From an uncultured Muribaculaceae bacterium (GTDB taxonomy: Bacteria > Bacteroidota > Bacteroidia > Bacteroidales > Muribaculaceae): 64,000 nucleotides of DNA. Numbering within the stretch: the stretch's first letter is position 1; the number at the start of each line of letters is the position of its first letter. The DNA lies in contig CAJGDJ010000001.1 of the NCBI GenBank assembly GCA_904502025.1, positions 33,849 through 97,848 of the forward strand, given 5' to 3'. The notes under the pieces are model-generated. The model was not told where the DNA came from and did not search any database. It saw nothing but the letters and a program-made list of their open reading frames with translations. The translations under genes were made by a program, and so were the position numbers. This document shows, one piece after another, positions 22,896 to 32,459 of the stretch.

Positions 22896-23570
22896 TTATT
22901 TAAGTAGGTCGGGACGTAAGCGGCGAGTGCGTTCTATCGCTTGTTCGTGCTTCCAATCATCTATACGAGCTTGGTGTCCCGACAGAAGAATATCGGGAAC
23001 TCTCCAACCTTTATACTCTGCCGGGCGAGTGTAAACCGGTGGAGCGAGCAGATTATCTTGGAAAGAATCGCTCAATGCACTTTGTTCATCGCCAATTGCA
23101 CCGGGAATCAATCGCACAATGGCATCGGTTATGATTACAGCCGGGATTTCACCACCAGTAAGCACATAATCTCCAATTGAAATCTCTCTTGTGATGAGGT
23201 GCTCGCGAATGCGATAATCTATCCCCTTGTAGTGCCCGCATAATATTATGATATTTTCAAGCATTGAAAGGCTGTTAGCCATAGGTTGATTGAAAACCTC
23301 CCCGTCGGGCGATGTAAAAATCACTTCATCGTAATTGCGTTCACTTTTGAGTTGAGATATCGCTCGATCAATAGGCTCGATTTGCATCACCATGCCTGCT
23401 TCGCCACCAAAAGGGTAGTCGTCAACCTTGCGATGTTTGTTGGTAGAATAATCACGAAGATTATGCACCACCAATTCTGCAAGGCCTTTATCTTGTGCAC
23501 GTTTTAGAATCGAACAGCCAAAAGGAGACTCAAACATTTCGGGCAAAACAGTGAGAATATCTATACGCAT
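22896..23570 (-). CDS. trmD: tRNA (guanine-N1)-methyltransferase
   Basis: TrmD methylates G37 next to the anticodon of several tRNAs using S-adenosylmethionine, preventing frameshifts. The 224-aa protein starts MRIDILTVLPEMFESPFGCS, the usual TrmD N-terminus, and contains the SPOUT trefoil-knot binding loop GHYKGIDYRIREHLITREIS then IGDYVLTGGEIPA. The ATG at 23570 is chosen; a further upstream ATG (23615) would overlap the promoter. The C-terminal helices (YKGWRVPDILLSGHQARIDDW) are intact. It is monocistronic here and not in the rpsP-rimM-rplS operon seen in other phyla. Confidence 0.96.
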   Translation of the reverse strand: MRIDILTVLPEMFESPFGCSILKRAQDKGLAELVVHNLRDYSTNKHRKVDDYPFGGEAGMVMQIEPIDRAISQLKSERNYDEVIFTSPDGEVFNQPMANSLSMLENIIILCGHYKGIDYRIREHLITREISIGDYVLTGGEIPAVIITDAIVRLIPGAIGDEQSALSDSFQDNLLAPPVYTRPAEYKGWRVPDILLSGHQARIDDWKHEQAIERTRRLRPDLLK

Positions 23571-23601
23571 AACATGAAAATGATTTATTGTAAACGGTAT
23601 G

Positions 23602-23633
23602 CAAAGATAGTGCAAGCCGAGTGCAAAAGCAAA
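23602..23633 (-). promoter_or_regulatory. Promoter of trmD, -33 box inside a tandem repeat unit
   Basis: Minus strand TTTG (23630-23633), 20-base spacer, TATCTTTG (23602-23609). The -33 element is within the first copy of the 76-bp tandem repeat. Confidence 0.72.
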
Positions 23634-23778
23634 TTAAGCTTGCTTAAATTTGTTTTGCCGAGGCGAAGCCTATCTAAGGCGATAGCCAACGATAGAGCAA
23701 AAGAGTGCAAAAGCAAATTAAGCTTGCTTAAATTTGTTTTGCCGAGGCGAAGCCTATCTAAGGCGATAGCCAACGATA
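23619..23778. repeat. Two perfect 76-bp tandem copies
   Basis: Units 23619-23694 and 23703-23778 are identical over 76 bp, separated by eight bases (period 84). Each contains a near-palindrome CAAATTAAGC / GCTTAAATTTG and hairpins GAGGCGAAGCCT and CTATC/GATAG. The exact identity implies recent duplication or a maintained repeat family. Long frames crossing it only reflect the repeat. Confidence 0.92.
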
Positions 23779-24039
23779 AAGTTCTCTTATGGTGCTTGCA
23801 ATTATTTTTTTGCTTCTATATCTCTTATAACTCGTATATCACTTAATTCTCCCATAGCTCTTATTACTCCCAATAATAAACATCACTACACATTATTATA
23901 TATTATAGCAATCCCCCTGTGATAGTTTTTTAATTTGCTAAAATTTTTAATCCCTGCCTCAGTGTGTTAAAAAATGATTATAAGTATAAAATATGCTAAA
24001 TAATATATAACAATATGCTTTTATTCTGAAAAAATGTGG

Positions 24040-24047
24040 TAGATTTG
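24040..24047 (+). promoter_or_regulatory. -7 box of the susC operon
   Basis: TAGATTTG fits TAnnTTTG and is followed seven bases later by the first leader hairpin. No clear -33 TTTG is present, as is common for regulated promoters. The gap 23779-24039 is AT-rich with no gene. Confidence 0.45.
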
Positions 24048-24053
24048 TACGTA

Positions 24054-24192
24054 ATACCGTGTGGACCGACGTGTCGGTTTGTGGTATCGCCTATGCCCTT
24101 ATTGGCTTAAGTGCTTAACTGACAATTGCTAACCTAAAAAGATGAGAAATCTTGCTATATTACAATTTTTTAGCTAAAAAATTGAGTTATAG
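24054..24192 (+). promoter_or_regulatory. Hairpin-rich leader of the susC mRNA
   Basis: Four foldable units follow the -7 box: ATACC...GGTAT enclosing ACCGAC-GT-GTCGGT (24054-24087), TTAAG-TG-CTTAA (24107-24118), AAGAT/ATCTT (about 24138-24152), and CTATA...TATAG enclosing the 20-bp palindrome AATTTTTTAGCTAAAAAATT (24164-24183). The leader would be about 262 nt long. Confidence 0.45.
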
Positions 24193-24315
24193 TATATTAT
24201 GGCGTCTTTGGGTATGAAGTGTTATTGAAGCAATTTGACCATGCCGGAAATAGTTGATTGAGTTAAAAAATGTAAGTGATAAATAACCTTGAATATAAAC
24301 AAATTAAAAGTAAGT

Positions 24316-27300
24316 ATGAAAAAACAGTTATTGCTTCTGTTATTTTCCCTCTTTGCAGTTGCCGGCTTTGCCCGCACTGTAACTGGTACTGTTACCGGTG
24401 CTTCTGATGGTGAGCCTCTTATTGGTGTTACTATCATGATTAAAGGTACTGCTACCGGAGTCGACACCGACTTTGATGGGAATTATTCAATCGAAGTTCC
24501 TAACGACAAAGCCGTTTTGAACTTTAGTTATGTGGGTATGAAACCACAAAGTATTACAGTAGGGAGTCAAAGTGTCATCAATGTGGTGATGCAAGAAGAC
24601 TCTGAAGTTTTGCAAGAAGTCGTTGTTACAGCGATGGGGCAAACTCAAGAAAAGAAGAAACTTAACTTTGCCGTTCAATCTTTGAACAGTGACGCGGTAA
24701 CAGCTGGTCAAACAGCTAACTTCGTTAATGGTCTTCAAGGTAAGGTTGCCGGTGTGCAAGTTTCTATGGCTGGGGGTTCTCCTAACTCTGCTTCACAAAT
24801 TGTGGTGCGTGCAATTTCTTCTATTAACTCAGGACAAAGCAATGAACCATTGTTCGTAATCGACGGTATGCCTGTTCGTGGTGGTGCTTCTGCTGCTGCC
24901 GACATCAACCCAAGCGATATCGAAACAATGTCGGTATTGAAAGGTGCTGCTGCTTCTGCTCTTTATGGTCAAGAAGGTGCCAATGGTGTTATCTTGATTA
25001 CAACTAAGAGTGGTAAACAAGGCACTGTTTCTGTTACTGCTTCTGGTGGTTGGGAATTTTCTGAAGTTGCTCGTCTCCCTAAATTGCAAAGCACATACGT
25101 AGGTGGTGGTAGCGGTATTTATACTACTAACGCCGGCGGTGGTTGGGGTCCTGTTGCTAAACCCGATGAACAAATCTACGACAACGTAGGTGATTTCCTT
25201 GGAACCGGATTCATGCAAAAATATGACGTTTCTATCTCTGGTGGTAACGAAAAATTCTCAGCATACGCATCTGCTAACTATATGAACAATAATGGTGTTG
25301 TTCCTGAAGACTACAAAAACCGTCTTGGTGTGTATGTTAAAGGTGAATTCAATCCTTCTGAACAAGTGAAACTTGTGTTATCTACTAACTATATCGACAC
25401 TAAGTCTCGTGGTTTTGGTAACTCAATGTCTTCTGTATATGGTTGGTCAATTAATCGCAATATGGCCGACTATAAATTAGCTAATGGTCTTCCTAACTGG
25501 GGTAACCGTTATGACGCTTGGGACGAATTGTCAAACGACCAACGTCTAAGTGCTGCTGTTTCTCCTTACTATGGTCGTTATATGGACCAATCAATAACTG
25601 AAGGTCATCGTGTGATTATCAATGGTTCTATCTCTTACGAACCAATTAAAAACTTGGTATTCACAGCTAAAGTTGGTTACGATAAAGGTCAATCAGCTCA
25701 AGATGCTTACTCAGTGCCTCGTTACGCTCAAGATGGTCGTGAATTTGATGGCGAACTCACCGATGGTCAAAAAAATACCCTCGCTGAACGTATGGGTTCT
25801 TATACTTATACACCTTCTACCAGCGAGCGTCTCACTGTTCAAGGTAACGCTAACTACTTCTGGAAGATTAATGATAACTTCAACTTGAACTTCTTCCTTG
25901 GTGGTGAGTATTCTCAAACCAACAGCGTTTCTGCGTCAATGTATGGTGATAACTTCATTCTTGGTGGAGGTTTTTATTCATTTAACAACGTTGACCCTGA
26001 ACGTATGGATTTGACCGACTTCAGCCTTTATCACACCGACCGTAACAAATTTGGTTACTTTGGTGAAATTCGTTTCGACTATAAAGGTATGGCTCAATTG
26101 TCAGTAACCGGTCGTGTCGATGGTTCTTCTACTTTGGTTAACTATCTAAACCCTGACTTGGTAGATCCTATTTACTTCTATCCATCAGTAACTGCAGGGG
26201 TTATATTCTCTGAGCTTTTCAACCTCAAAAACAACTGGTTCTCTTACGGTAAAATCCGTGGTAACTGGGCAAAAGTAGGTAAGGACGCTCCTAACTATGT
26301 ATTCTCTAACAACTTCAAACAATGGTCAACTTTCCCCGATGGTGGTTATGGTGTTGACCCTACTGTTTCTTCTGCTAACTCTCTTGAGCCTGAAATGACA
26401 AGCTCTTGGGAAATTGGTGCCGACTTGCGTTTCTTCAAAGAACGCACTCGTTTAGATGTTGCTTACTATTCAACTACAGTTGATAACCAAATCATTTCAA
26501 TGCGTGTATCTCCTGCTGCCGGTGTAATCCTCCAAACATTCAACTCTGGTTCTATCGAAAACTATGGGGTTGAAGCAACTCTTTCTCAAGACATTCTTCG
26601 TGGTGGTGATTTCACTTGGACTGCTAACGCTAACTTCTCGTTCAACCGTGGTATCCTTCGTGAACTTCCTAACAACCAAACTGAGTACCTTGGTATGCAA
26701 GTTACTAACCGTTTGTATTGTTCTTCTAACGTAGGTGGTTCAACTACTGCAATGGTCGGTACCGACTATGAACGCACCGAAGATGGTCAAATCATTTGTG
26801 ATGAAAACGGTTATCCTTTGATTTCTCCTAATAAAAACTGCTTCCTTGGTGATCGCGAGCCCGACTTCCTTCTTGGTTTAGGTTCTACTTTCACTTGGAA
26901 AGACCTTTCTTTCTCTTTCTTGTTTGATGGTCGTTCTGGTGGTGATGTTTACAACAACACCGGTGAAAACTTGATTGCTAATGGTATGAGTGGTTACCTT
27001 GAAAAATATCGTAACCATGAAGTTATCGTAAAAGGGGTTGTAGCTAACGGTGATGGTACTTATCGCGAAAACACTACTCCTGTAATCTTCGACTCTCAAT
27101 TCTATTCTAACTACTACTCTGTTCCTTCAAACTTTATCGAAGACGGTTCTTACATTCGTTTGAGCTATGTAACTCTTGCTTACGACTTCGGTAAAATGAT
27201 GAAGAAACTCGGTTCTAAGAATCCTATCAAGGGTCTTCGTGCTTCATTCACCGGTCGAAACTTATTCCTTTTGACTAAATATACCGGTGCCGATCCTCAA

Positions 27301-27402
27301 GTTATGCCTGCTGCTACCGGTGGTGCTGGTTCAATGGGTATTGATGAATTCAGTGTTCCTGCTACTCGTAGCTATAATTTCAATCTTAACATAACATTCT
27401 AA
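24316..27402 (+). CDS. SusC/RagA-type TonB-dependent outer-membrane transporter
   Basis: The 1028-aa protein has a signal peptide (MKKQLLLLLFSLFAVAGFA), an N-terminal carboxypeptidase-regulatory-like domain (VTGTVTGASDGEPLIGVTIM to about residue 90), the conserved junction VLQEVVVTAMG, a plug domain containing IVVRAISSINSGQSNEPLFV and the SusC hallmark IDGMPVRGG, and a large beta-barrel ending in a terminal aromatic strand (YNFNLNITF). It would import glycan fragments across the outer membrane using TonB energy, capped by the SusD-like protein encoded eight bases downstream. The start at 24316 is preferred over 24289 because it begins the signal peptide. Codons are dominated by GGT, AAC and GCT, suggesting strong expression. 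Confidence 0.96.
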   Translation: MKKQLLLLLFSLFAVAGFARTVTGTVTGASDGEPLIGVTIMIKGTATGVDTDFDGNYSIEVPNDKAVLNFSYVGMKPQSITVGSQSVINVVMQEDSEVLQEVVVTAMGQTQEKKKLNFAVQSLNSDAVTAGQTANFVNGLQGKVAGVQVSMAGGSPNSASQIVVRAISSINSGQSNEPLFVIDGMPVRGGASAAADINPSDIETMSVLKGAAASALYGQEGANGVILITTKSGKQGTVSVTASGGWEFSEVARLPKLQSTYVGGGSGIYTTNAGGGWGPVAKPDEQIYDNVGDFLGTGFMQKYDVSISGGNEKFSAYASANYMNNNGVVPEDYKNRLGVYVKGEFNPSEQVKLVLSTNYIDTKSRGFGNSMSSVYGWSINRNMADYKLANGLPNWGNRYDAWDELSNDQRLSAAVSPYYGRYMDQSITEGHRVIINGSISYEPIKNLVFTAKVGYDKGQSAQDAYSVPRYAQDGREFDGELTDGQKNTLAERMGSYTYTPSTSERLTVQGNANYFWKINDNFNLNFFLGGEYSQTNSVSASMYGDNFILGGGFYSFNNVDPERMDLTDFSLYHTDRNKFGYFGEIRFDYKGMAQLSVTGRVDGSSTLVNYLNPDLVDPIYFYPSVTAGVIFSELFNLKNNWFSYGKIRGNWAKVGKDAPNYVFSNNFKQWSTFPDGGYGVDPTVSSANSLEPEMTSSWEIGADLRFFKERTRLDVAYYSTTVDNQIISMRVSPAAGVILQTFNSGSIENYGVEATLSQDILRGGDFTWTANANFSFNRGILRELPNNQTEYLGMQVTNRLYCSSNVGGSTTAMVGTDYERTEDGQIICDENGYPLISPNKNCFLGDREPDFLLGLGSTFTWKDLSFSFLFDGRSGGDVYNNTGENLIANGMSGYLEKYRNHEVIVKGVVANGDGTYRENTTPVIFDSQFYSNYYSVPSNFIEDGSYIRLSYVTLAYDFGKMMKKLGSKNPIKGLRASFTGRNLFLLTKYTGADPQVMPAATGGAGSMGIDEFSVPATRSYNFNLNITF

Positions 27403-27410
27403 TCACGACT

Positions 27411-29342
27411 ATGAACAAGATTAAATCATTATCGTTGTCTATATTGCTCGGACTTTCTCTTGCAAGTTGCGAAGATGTCCTTTATGACAACGTGAATCAA
27501 GACCGTGCTCATGATAACACTGTTGAGCAGGCTTTGCCCGTAATTGTGTTCTATGCGAGTCAAATTGTATATGACCACGCTGAATATAATATATATCTTT
27601 CTCAATGTTTGACTACTACAGGTAAGAGCGAAACAGGTTCTTATCCTTACAAGCAAGGTTGGGAATTCTTGAACATCAACCGCCACCCACAATGGCGTCG
27701 TCACTTCTATGATTTGGCGAAGAATATTCGTTCGGTATGTAACCTTGAAGGAACAACTAACGTTGACCTCATCGCTCGTACTATCATGTTGATGTCAACT
27801 CAATTGACTACCGATACATTTGGTGATATGCCTATGTTGAAAGAACAAGGTGCTGATCCCGAAAAGGCAGCTCACCTTGCAACTACTCCTTATTACTATG
27901 ACCAAGTGTTTATTTACAATTGGATGTTCAAAGAAGCTGATGCTCTTATTGCTGCTTTTGAAAATCAATCACGTGACACTTCGGGCGATGTTAAGATCGA
28001 TGCTCGAATGGATCGTGTTTATCAAGGCGACCTTAACAAATGGAAAGGTTTGGTTTATGCAATGAAGGCTCGTCTCTTGCTCCGTAACATTCCTAACGTA
28101 GATATGTCAAAATGTCAACAAATTATTGATGTTGCACAACAAGCTATCAACACTTGGACTGGTGGTGACTCTAAATCTCTCCTTTATGGTACTTCATTTG
28201 GTAATGAACCTCGTTACAACTATGAAAGTGAAGGTGGTACTGAGTCATATTCTCCTTGGAGTTCTGCACAACCTAAGATTAACTCTTGGGAATCTCGTGA
28301 TAACCGTTTGTCAAACGATGCAGTTCCATCTAAATTCTTTATGGAAGATTGCCTTGGTGTAAACTTCCCAGGTGTAGAAGGTTCGCAAGGTACATGGGAA
28401 GTTAGAAAAAATAATGGTTATGGTAATGACCCGCGCATTATGCTTCTTATGAAGCCTGCCGAAGGTCCTAAATCAGCTTCAGATGAAGAAACTAAGCTAA
28501 CAGCATATCGTTATCTTGAAAATAATGTTGGTTCTGGTGCTACTTACAAACGTGCTCATTACCCCGACCTATATTACGGTGCATACGCCGGTGCTCTTGA
28601 TGCCTACAATGCTATTTTCACAATGGAAGAGCTTTACTTCATTCAAGCCGAAGCTTACTATTGGTTAGGTAATAAAGCTAAAGCATGTGCTCTTGCGAAA
28701 CAAGCTACAGAGTTGAATATTCAACGTCATCTTGATGCTTACCTCAAAAACTATGGTGTTTATCCTGACCAAGCATTTGCTCCTGAAAAGATTGAAGATG
28801 AATACAATGCTAACATGTGGAAAGCTCGTTTTGAAGCATGGAAAGGTGCATTCCTTAACAATGAAAAAACTTCAGTAAAATATAGTGGAAAGGATGCCAA
28901 TGGTAAAGAAAAATCAGGTACTGCAACTGGTTTTGCATGTTCTACAGTAGGTAATAAACGCTGGTTCTTTGATGCTGCAAATTATACTCTTTCAGATCTT
29001 ATGATGCAAAAATACATCGCAATGTATATGCAGCCTGAGCAATGGACCGACCTCCGTCGTTATCATTATAGCAACAATCGTAACGGTGTGATACCTACAG
29101 GTGAAACAAAAACTGTATATCAAACATTACGTCGTCCCTATAATCTTTATAAAGCTTATTGGGTAAATGGTTTGACCGATACTCAAAAAGAAAACACATG
29201 GATTCAACGTCTCAACTATGACCCTCAAACCGAGGATATCTATAACAAAGATGAGGTTGTTCGTGTGGGTGCATACAAAGACTATAAGTGGCTCCAAAAA
29301 CCAATGATTTGGGTTGAGTCTCGCTCTTCTTTAACTAACTAA
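27411..29342 (+). CDS. SusD/RagB-type outer-membrane lipoprotein
   Basis: The 643-aa lipoprotein begins MNKIKSLSLSILLGLSLASC, with lipobox LASC at residue 20 and acidic residues after it, typical of surface-exposed Bacteroidales lipoproteins. TPR-like segments include ARTIMLMSTQLTTDTFGDMP near residue 125, DLNKWKGLVYAMKARLLL near 208 and the C-terminal FTMEELYFIQAEAYYWLGNK near 400 and PEQWTDLRRYHYS near 543, which match SusD-family conserved blocks. It forms the lid of the adjacent SusC-like barrel and captures the substrate. It starts eight bases after susC. At 643 residues it is longer than typical SusD (about 550), with insertions around 470-510. Confidence 0.93.
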   Translation: MNKIKSLSLSILLGLSLASCEDVLYDNVNQDRAHDNTVEQALPVIVFYASQIVYDHAEYNIYLSQCLTTTGKSETGSYPYKQGWEFLNINRHPQWRRHFYDLAKNIRSVCNLEGTTNVDLIARTIMLMSTQLTTDTFGDMPMLKEQGADPEKAAHLATTPYYYDQVFIYNWMFKEADALIAAFENQSRDTSGDVKIDARMDRVYQGDLNKWKGLVYAMKARLLLRNIPNVDMSKCQQIIDVAQQAINTWTGGDSKSLLYGTSFGNEPRYNYESEGGTESYSPWSSAQPKINSWESRDNRLSNDAVPSKFFMEDCLGVNFPGVEGSQGTWEVRKNNGYGNDPRIMLLMKPAEGPKSASDEETKLTAYRYLENNVGSGATYKRAHYPDLYYGAYAGALDAYNAIFTMEELYFIQAEAYYWLGNKAKACALAKQATELNIQRHLDAYLKNYGVYPDQAFAPEKIEDEYNANMWKARFEAWKGAFLNNEKTSVKYSGKDANGKEKSGTATGFACSTVGNKRWFFDAANYTLSDLMMQKYIAMYMQPEQWTDLRRYHYSNNRNGVIPTGETKTVYQTLRRPYNLYKAYWVNGLTDTQKENTWIQRLNYDPQTEDIYNKDEVVRVGAYKDYKWLQKPMIWVESRSSLTN

Positions 29343-29360
29343 TTATAAATAATTGAAATT

Positions 29361-30518
29361 ATGAAATTACAATATAAATTAGGAATCTTTGCATTGGGTC
29401 TCGTTGCATTCACTTCTTGTGAAAAAAACGATCCATTTGCCGACCACTTGATAATTGGTCAACCTGTTCCTACATGCTATTGGGAAGTTGGCTCTACTGT
29501 ATGTAAAGCGGGCGAAAGTTTCTCTTTCAAGGGTCAATATTATACCGAAAAAGGTCACACCCCTTCTCATAGTGAAGTGTGGTATAACGTAACTCTTACC
29601 GATGAAGCTTCGGCTACTGCTAAATTGGCAGGTACAGGTTTTACCTATACTAAGCAGTTTTCGATTTCTGAAGAAGAGGTGCGTATGAATCAATCGATTT
29701 ATAAGTTTGACCATTCGCTTGCCGTTTGGGACGGTTATGAGTTTGTTTTGACTGCTACTGTGCCTGTGTCAGAAAGTCTAGTTCCTATTAATTGGAACAC
29801 TCCTAAAGAATGGGAAAAGACTGAAAAGAACAAATTTGCGACTTATTTCCCTGAAGGTTTTGCTGAAGAGTTTGAGAATGCAGTTGACTCTTTGATTGTT
29901 ACTGATAATTATTATAACTCTTTGCGTTATCTTTATGCAAACTATGCTTTCACTAATGAACGTTTTGCTGAAATAAATGCTCAATTTGGCACTGAATTCC
30001 CAACAGATATTAATTATTCAGAAACTGATAAGCAAGCTTCTGTTACCGATAAAATGAATCGTTGGTTTGATGGTAGCAACCCATATAATCCAAATCCAGG
30101 ATCTACTGACCCTGTACCTCCTGCTGATACTGTTGCATATTACTATCCAACACTTGATGGTGAAACAGTAGTTTACAACAGAATTACAAAAGAAGAAGCA
30201 GTTAAAGATGACTTTGGTACTTATCGTTATGCTGCTGATAAGTCAATCATCGTTTATCCTATTTATGCATCTGCTCCATGGGTATTCAGTCGTTATGACG
30301 ATGATAAAGGTGCGGTTGTTTCAACTGTTATTCCTGAATATATTGAAGCGTTCAAGGCTTTGGTTGAACCTATTACATTCCAAGAATGGATTAAAGGTGA
30401 TGATGGGTACGCAATTTCGTTCAAACGTAAATTCGTCCTTGATGCAAACTACAGAGTGTTTGATACTGATGGTAACGAAGGTGTTGCTCACACTTCATAT
30501 CAAATTGAAATTAACTAA
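29361..30518 (+). CDS. Surface lipoprotein of the SusC/D locus (SusE-position)
   Basis: The 385-aa product starts MKLQYKLGIFALGLVAFTSC with the lipobox cysteine at residue 20, followed by EKNDPFADH. Residues about 30-150 look like an immunoglobulin-like beta domain (AGESFSFKGQYYTEKG, VWYNVTLTDEASATAKLAG). The rest contains an alpha-helical stretch (YYNSLRYLYANYAFTNERFA), a proline-rich segment NPNPGSTDPVPPAD and a C-terminal beta part. I do not recognise a named family. Its place 18 bp behind susD indicates a surface glycan-binding or complex-stabilising role comparable to SusE/SusF, by inference only. Confidence 0.72.
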   Translation: MKLQYKLGIFALGLVAFTSCEKNDPFADHLIIGQPVPTCYWEVGSTVCKAGESFSFKGQYYTEKGHTPSHSEVWYNVTLTDEASATAKLAGTGFTYTKQFSISEEEVRMNQSIYKFDHSLAVWDGYEFVLTATVPVSESLVPINWNTPKEWEKTEKNKFATYFPEGFAEEFENAVDSLIVTDNYYNSLRYLYANYAFTNERFAEINAQFGTEFPTDINYSETDKQASVTDKMNRWFDGSNPYNPNPGSTDPVPPADTVAYYYPTLDGETVVYNRITKEEAVKDDFGTYRYAADKSIIVYPIYASAPWVFSRYDDDKGAVVSTVIPEYIEAFKALVEPITFQEWIKGDDGYAISFKRKFVLDANYRVFDTDGNEGVAHTSYQIEIN

Positions 30519-30537
30519 GATATAAATTTTAAGTATT

Positions 30538-32385
30538 ATGAAATTCTTAAATAAATTAGGCGTTCTTGCTCTGTTTACGTTGGCGATGGCTGCTTGCGTA
30601 GATCAAGACCCTGAACTACAAAATTTCCCCGACCCCGATATTAGCTTTACCTATGAGGTGGCTCCTGATTCTACAGGTAATGTTCAATATGGTATTGATT
30701 ATTATGTAGTTTCTCATATCCGTTTTAATAACACTTCAGCTAAAACCGGTAAAGTTTCTTGGACTTTTGGTGCTGAAGAGGGTAAATATACTGCTGATTT
30801 AAGTGACATTAACCACCCTGTTGTGAAATATAAAGAAGCGGGTCGTTATTATGTAACGATGACTCTCGAAGGTGTAGGTTCTCTCACATATCCTATTCTC
30901 ATTAGTGATATTGTTCCAAAATTGTCGATTGCTGAGCAATTGTCTCCATCGGGTGAGGTAATGAAACTTGTAGAAGTGAATAACACTAAAGTTTCATTCA
31001 GCATTCGTTTGCCAAACCCTGAAAACAAGCAAGTTGAATATACATGGAGATTCCCTGAAGGTGCGTTAGACGAAAATGGTCAAGCGATTACTGCACCTAT
31101 GGTGTTTACTACCGATCCAGAAACCGGAGAGGTAGAGTGTCCTAAAAATATTACGTTTAGCAATATTGGTTCTCAACAGGTTACTGTTGATGCTGTTTTC
31201 GATCTTGATAACGCAGCTGAAAAACGTGAGCTTGAGCAAGCTTATTTCAATGTGCCTGTTGCTTCTCAAATTCCTGCTCCAACTTTGTATTATGCACAAG
31301 TTGGTGGCAATATCAAGGCTGTCAAAATTTTGACTGATGCACAATTGCAGCAAATGGGAAATCCTAAAGTTGTGCCTTACGATATGGGAGTTTCTGTAGG
31401 TGAAAATCCATTTAACATTCTTTATGGCGAAGCTAAAGAATATGATGAAGCTAAACGCGACTCGGTTTATAAACCATGGATTTATATTCTTGATGCAGGT
31501 AAACAATATTACTATATCAACGACGAAGCCGGTGTGATGGGTGATGGTAAAATCACAGCTATGCGTACTGATGGAACTGATGTTAATGTTGTTATTACTA
31601 ACGTTGGTGGTGCTGCATTTAACGACCCATTCCATGGTTGTATCTACGATGGTCACATCTATTATAGCGACCGTGGTAATGGTATTAGTAAGATTAAGAT
31701 GACCGAACGTGGTCTTGTTGAAGAGAAAAGATCTGATAACTTCCGTACGAACTATTTTGTAGAAAATAACCTTCTTCCTTACTATGGATCACAAATTGCT
31801 TACGGTGCTATCACAAATGGTGTTTATTGTGATAAGAACAAACTATGGTGGTGGGGTAAAAACTACTCTGGTAACGGTGTTATGCGATTTGTTGAATCTC
31901 AAATTGGTAAAGACTCTAAAGACGCTGCAACTAAGCCTGCAACATATCCTGAAACATTAGATGGGCTTAAGTTTACATCATTTGTTGTGGATCAAGGAAC
32001 AAAAACTAGAAAAGCTAATTTTATCTACACTTGGGTTATTGGTAGCTCGAATGTGGGTAGCTTTACAGGTTTGAATCAATATTCTCTTGAAGAAGCGACT
32101 TATCCTAAACTTGCTGCCACTGCAAAACCAACTGCTTCTGTACAAATGGCTGCAAAACCGGTTAATACCACAGCCGATGAGCAAGTGCATGTGAAACAAA
32201 TGGCTTTGCATGAAGTAGATGGTAAGGTATTCTTTGGTTTCCGTGCCGATGGTTCTGATGCATCAGGTATTCGCACCGGTCTTGTTTATTTTGACCCTGC
32301 TGACAGTAAGTGTAAACCTTATGGTGAGGTTACTGACGAAATCCTTGGTATAACCATTAATCCTAAGGAAACTCAACTTTACTAA
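30538..32385 (+). CDS. PKD-like/beta-propeller-like surface lipoprotein of the SusC/D locus
   Basis: The 615-aa lipoprotein starts MKFLNKLGVLALFTLAMAAC (cysteine at residue 20) then VDQDPELQ. Residues about 30-130 resemble a PKD-type domain (VSWTFGAEEGKY, VVKYKEAGRYYVTMTLEG), and a second similar unit may follow (VEYTWRFPEGALDENG, TFSNIGSQQVTVDAVF). The C-terminal half has repeats reminiscent of beta-propeller blades (ILDAGKQYYYINDEAG, CIYDGHIYYSDRGNGI, ALHEVDGKVFFGFRADG). It is probably a surface glycan-binding protein of the locus, following 19 bp behind the previous gene. Domain calls are by eye; function is inference. Confidence 0.72.
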   Translation: MKFLNKLGVLALFTLAMAACVDQDPELQNFPDPDISFTYEVAPDSTGNVQYGIDYYVVSHIRFNNTSAKTGKVSWTFGAEEGKYTADLSDINHPVVKYKEAGRYYVTMTLEGVGSLTYPILISDIVPKLSIAEQLSPSGEVMKLVEVNNTKVSFSIRLPNPENKQVEYTWRFPEGALDENGQAITAPMVFTTDPETGEVECPKNITFSNIGSQQVTVDAVFDLDNAAEKRELEQAYFNVPVASQIPAPTLYYAQVGGNIKAVKILTDAQLQQMGNPKVVPYDMGVSVGENPFNILYGEAKEYDEAKRDSVYKPWIYILDAGKQYYYINDEAGVMGDGKITAMRTDGTDVNVVITNVGGAAFNDPFHGCIYDGHIYYSDRGNGISKIKMTERGLVEEKRSDNFRTNYFVENNLLPYYGSQIAYGAITNGVYCDKNKLWWWGKNYSGNGVMRFVESQIGKDSKDAATKPATYPETLDGLKFTSFVVDQGTKTRKANFIYTWVIGSSNVGSFTGLNQYSLEEATYPKLAATAKPTASVQMAAKPVNTTADEQVHVKQMALHEVDGKVFFGFRADGSDASGIRTGLVYFDPADSKCKPYGEVTDEILGITINPKETQLY

Positions 32386-32411
32386 GCTTAGGTTATAGTT
32401 GAAATATTAAC

Positions 32412-32447
32412 AAAGGTAACTGCCGCGAAAGGCGGTTACCTTTGATT
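32412..32447 (+). terminator. Strong hairpin between the lipoprotein and glycosidase genes
   Basis: AAAGGTAACTGCC and GGCGGTTACCTTT form a 13-bp stem with a six-base loop, followed only by GATTTTATAAAA. The weak T run suggests partial termination, or an mRNA processing/stabilising stem, setting the ratio of surface complex to enzyme. Confidence 0.6.
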
Positions 32448-32459
32448 TTATAAAATGTC

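Noticed and set aside
23585..23773. Minus-strand 62-codon frame with a repeated peptide
   Set aside because: The repeated peptide is just the translated 76-bp tandem repeat, and it overlaps the trmD promoter.
23619..23778. Possible CRISPR array
   Set aside because: There are only two units, they are 76 bp long with an 8-bp gap, and no cas gene is nearby.
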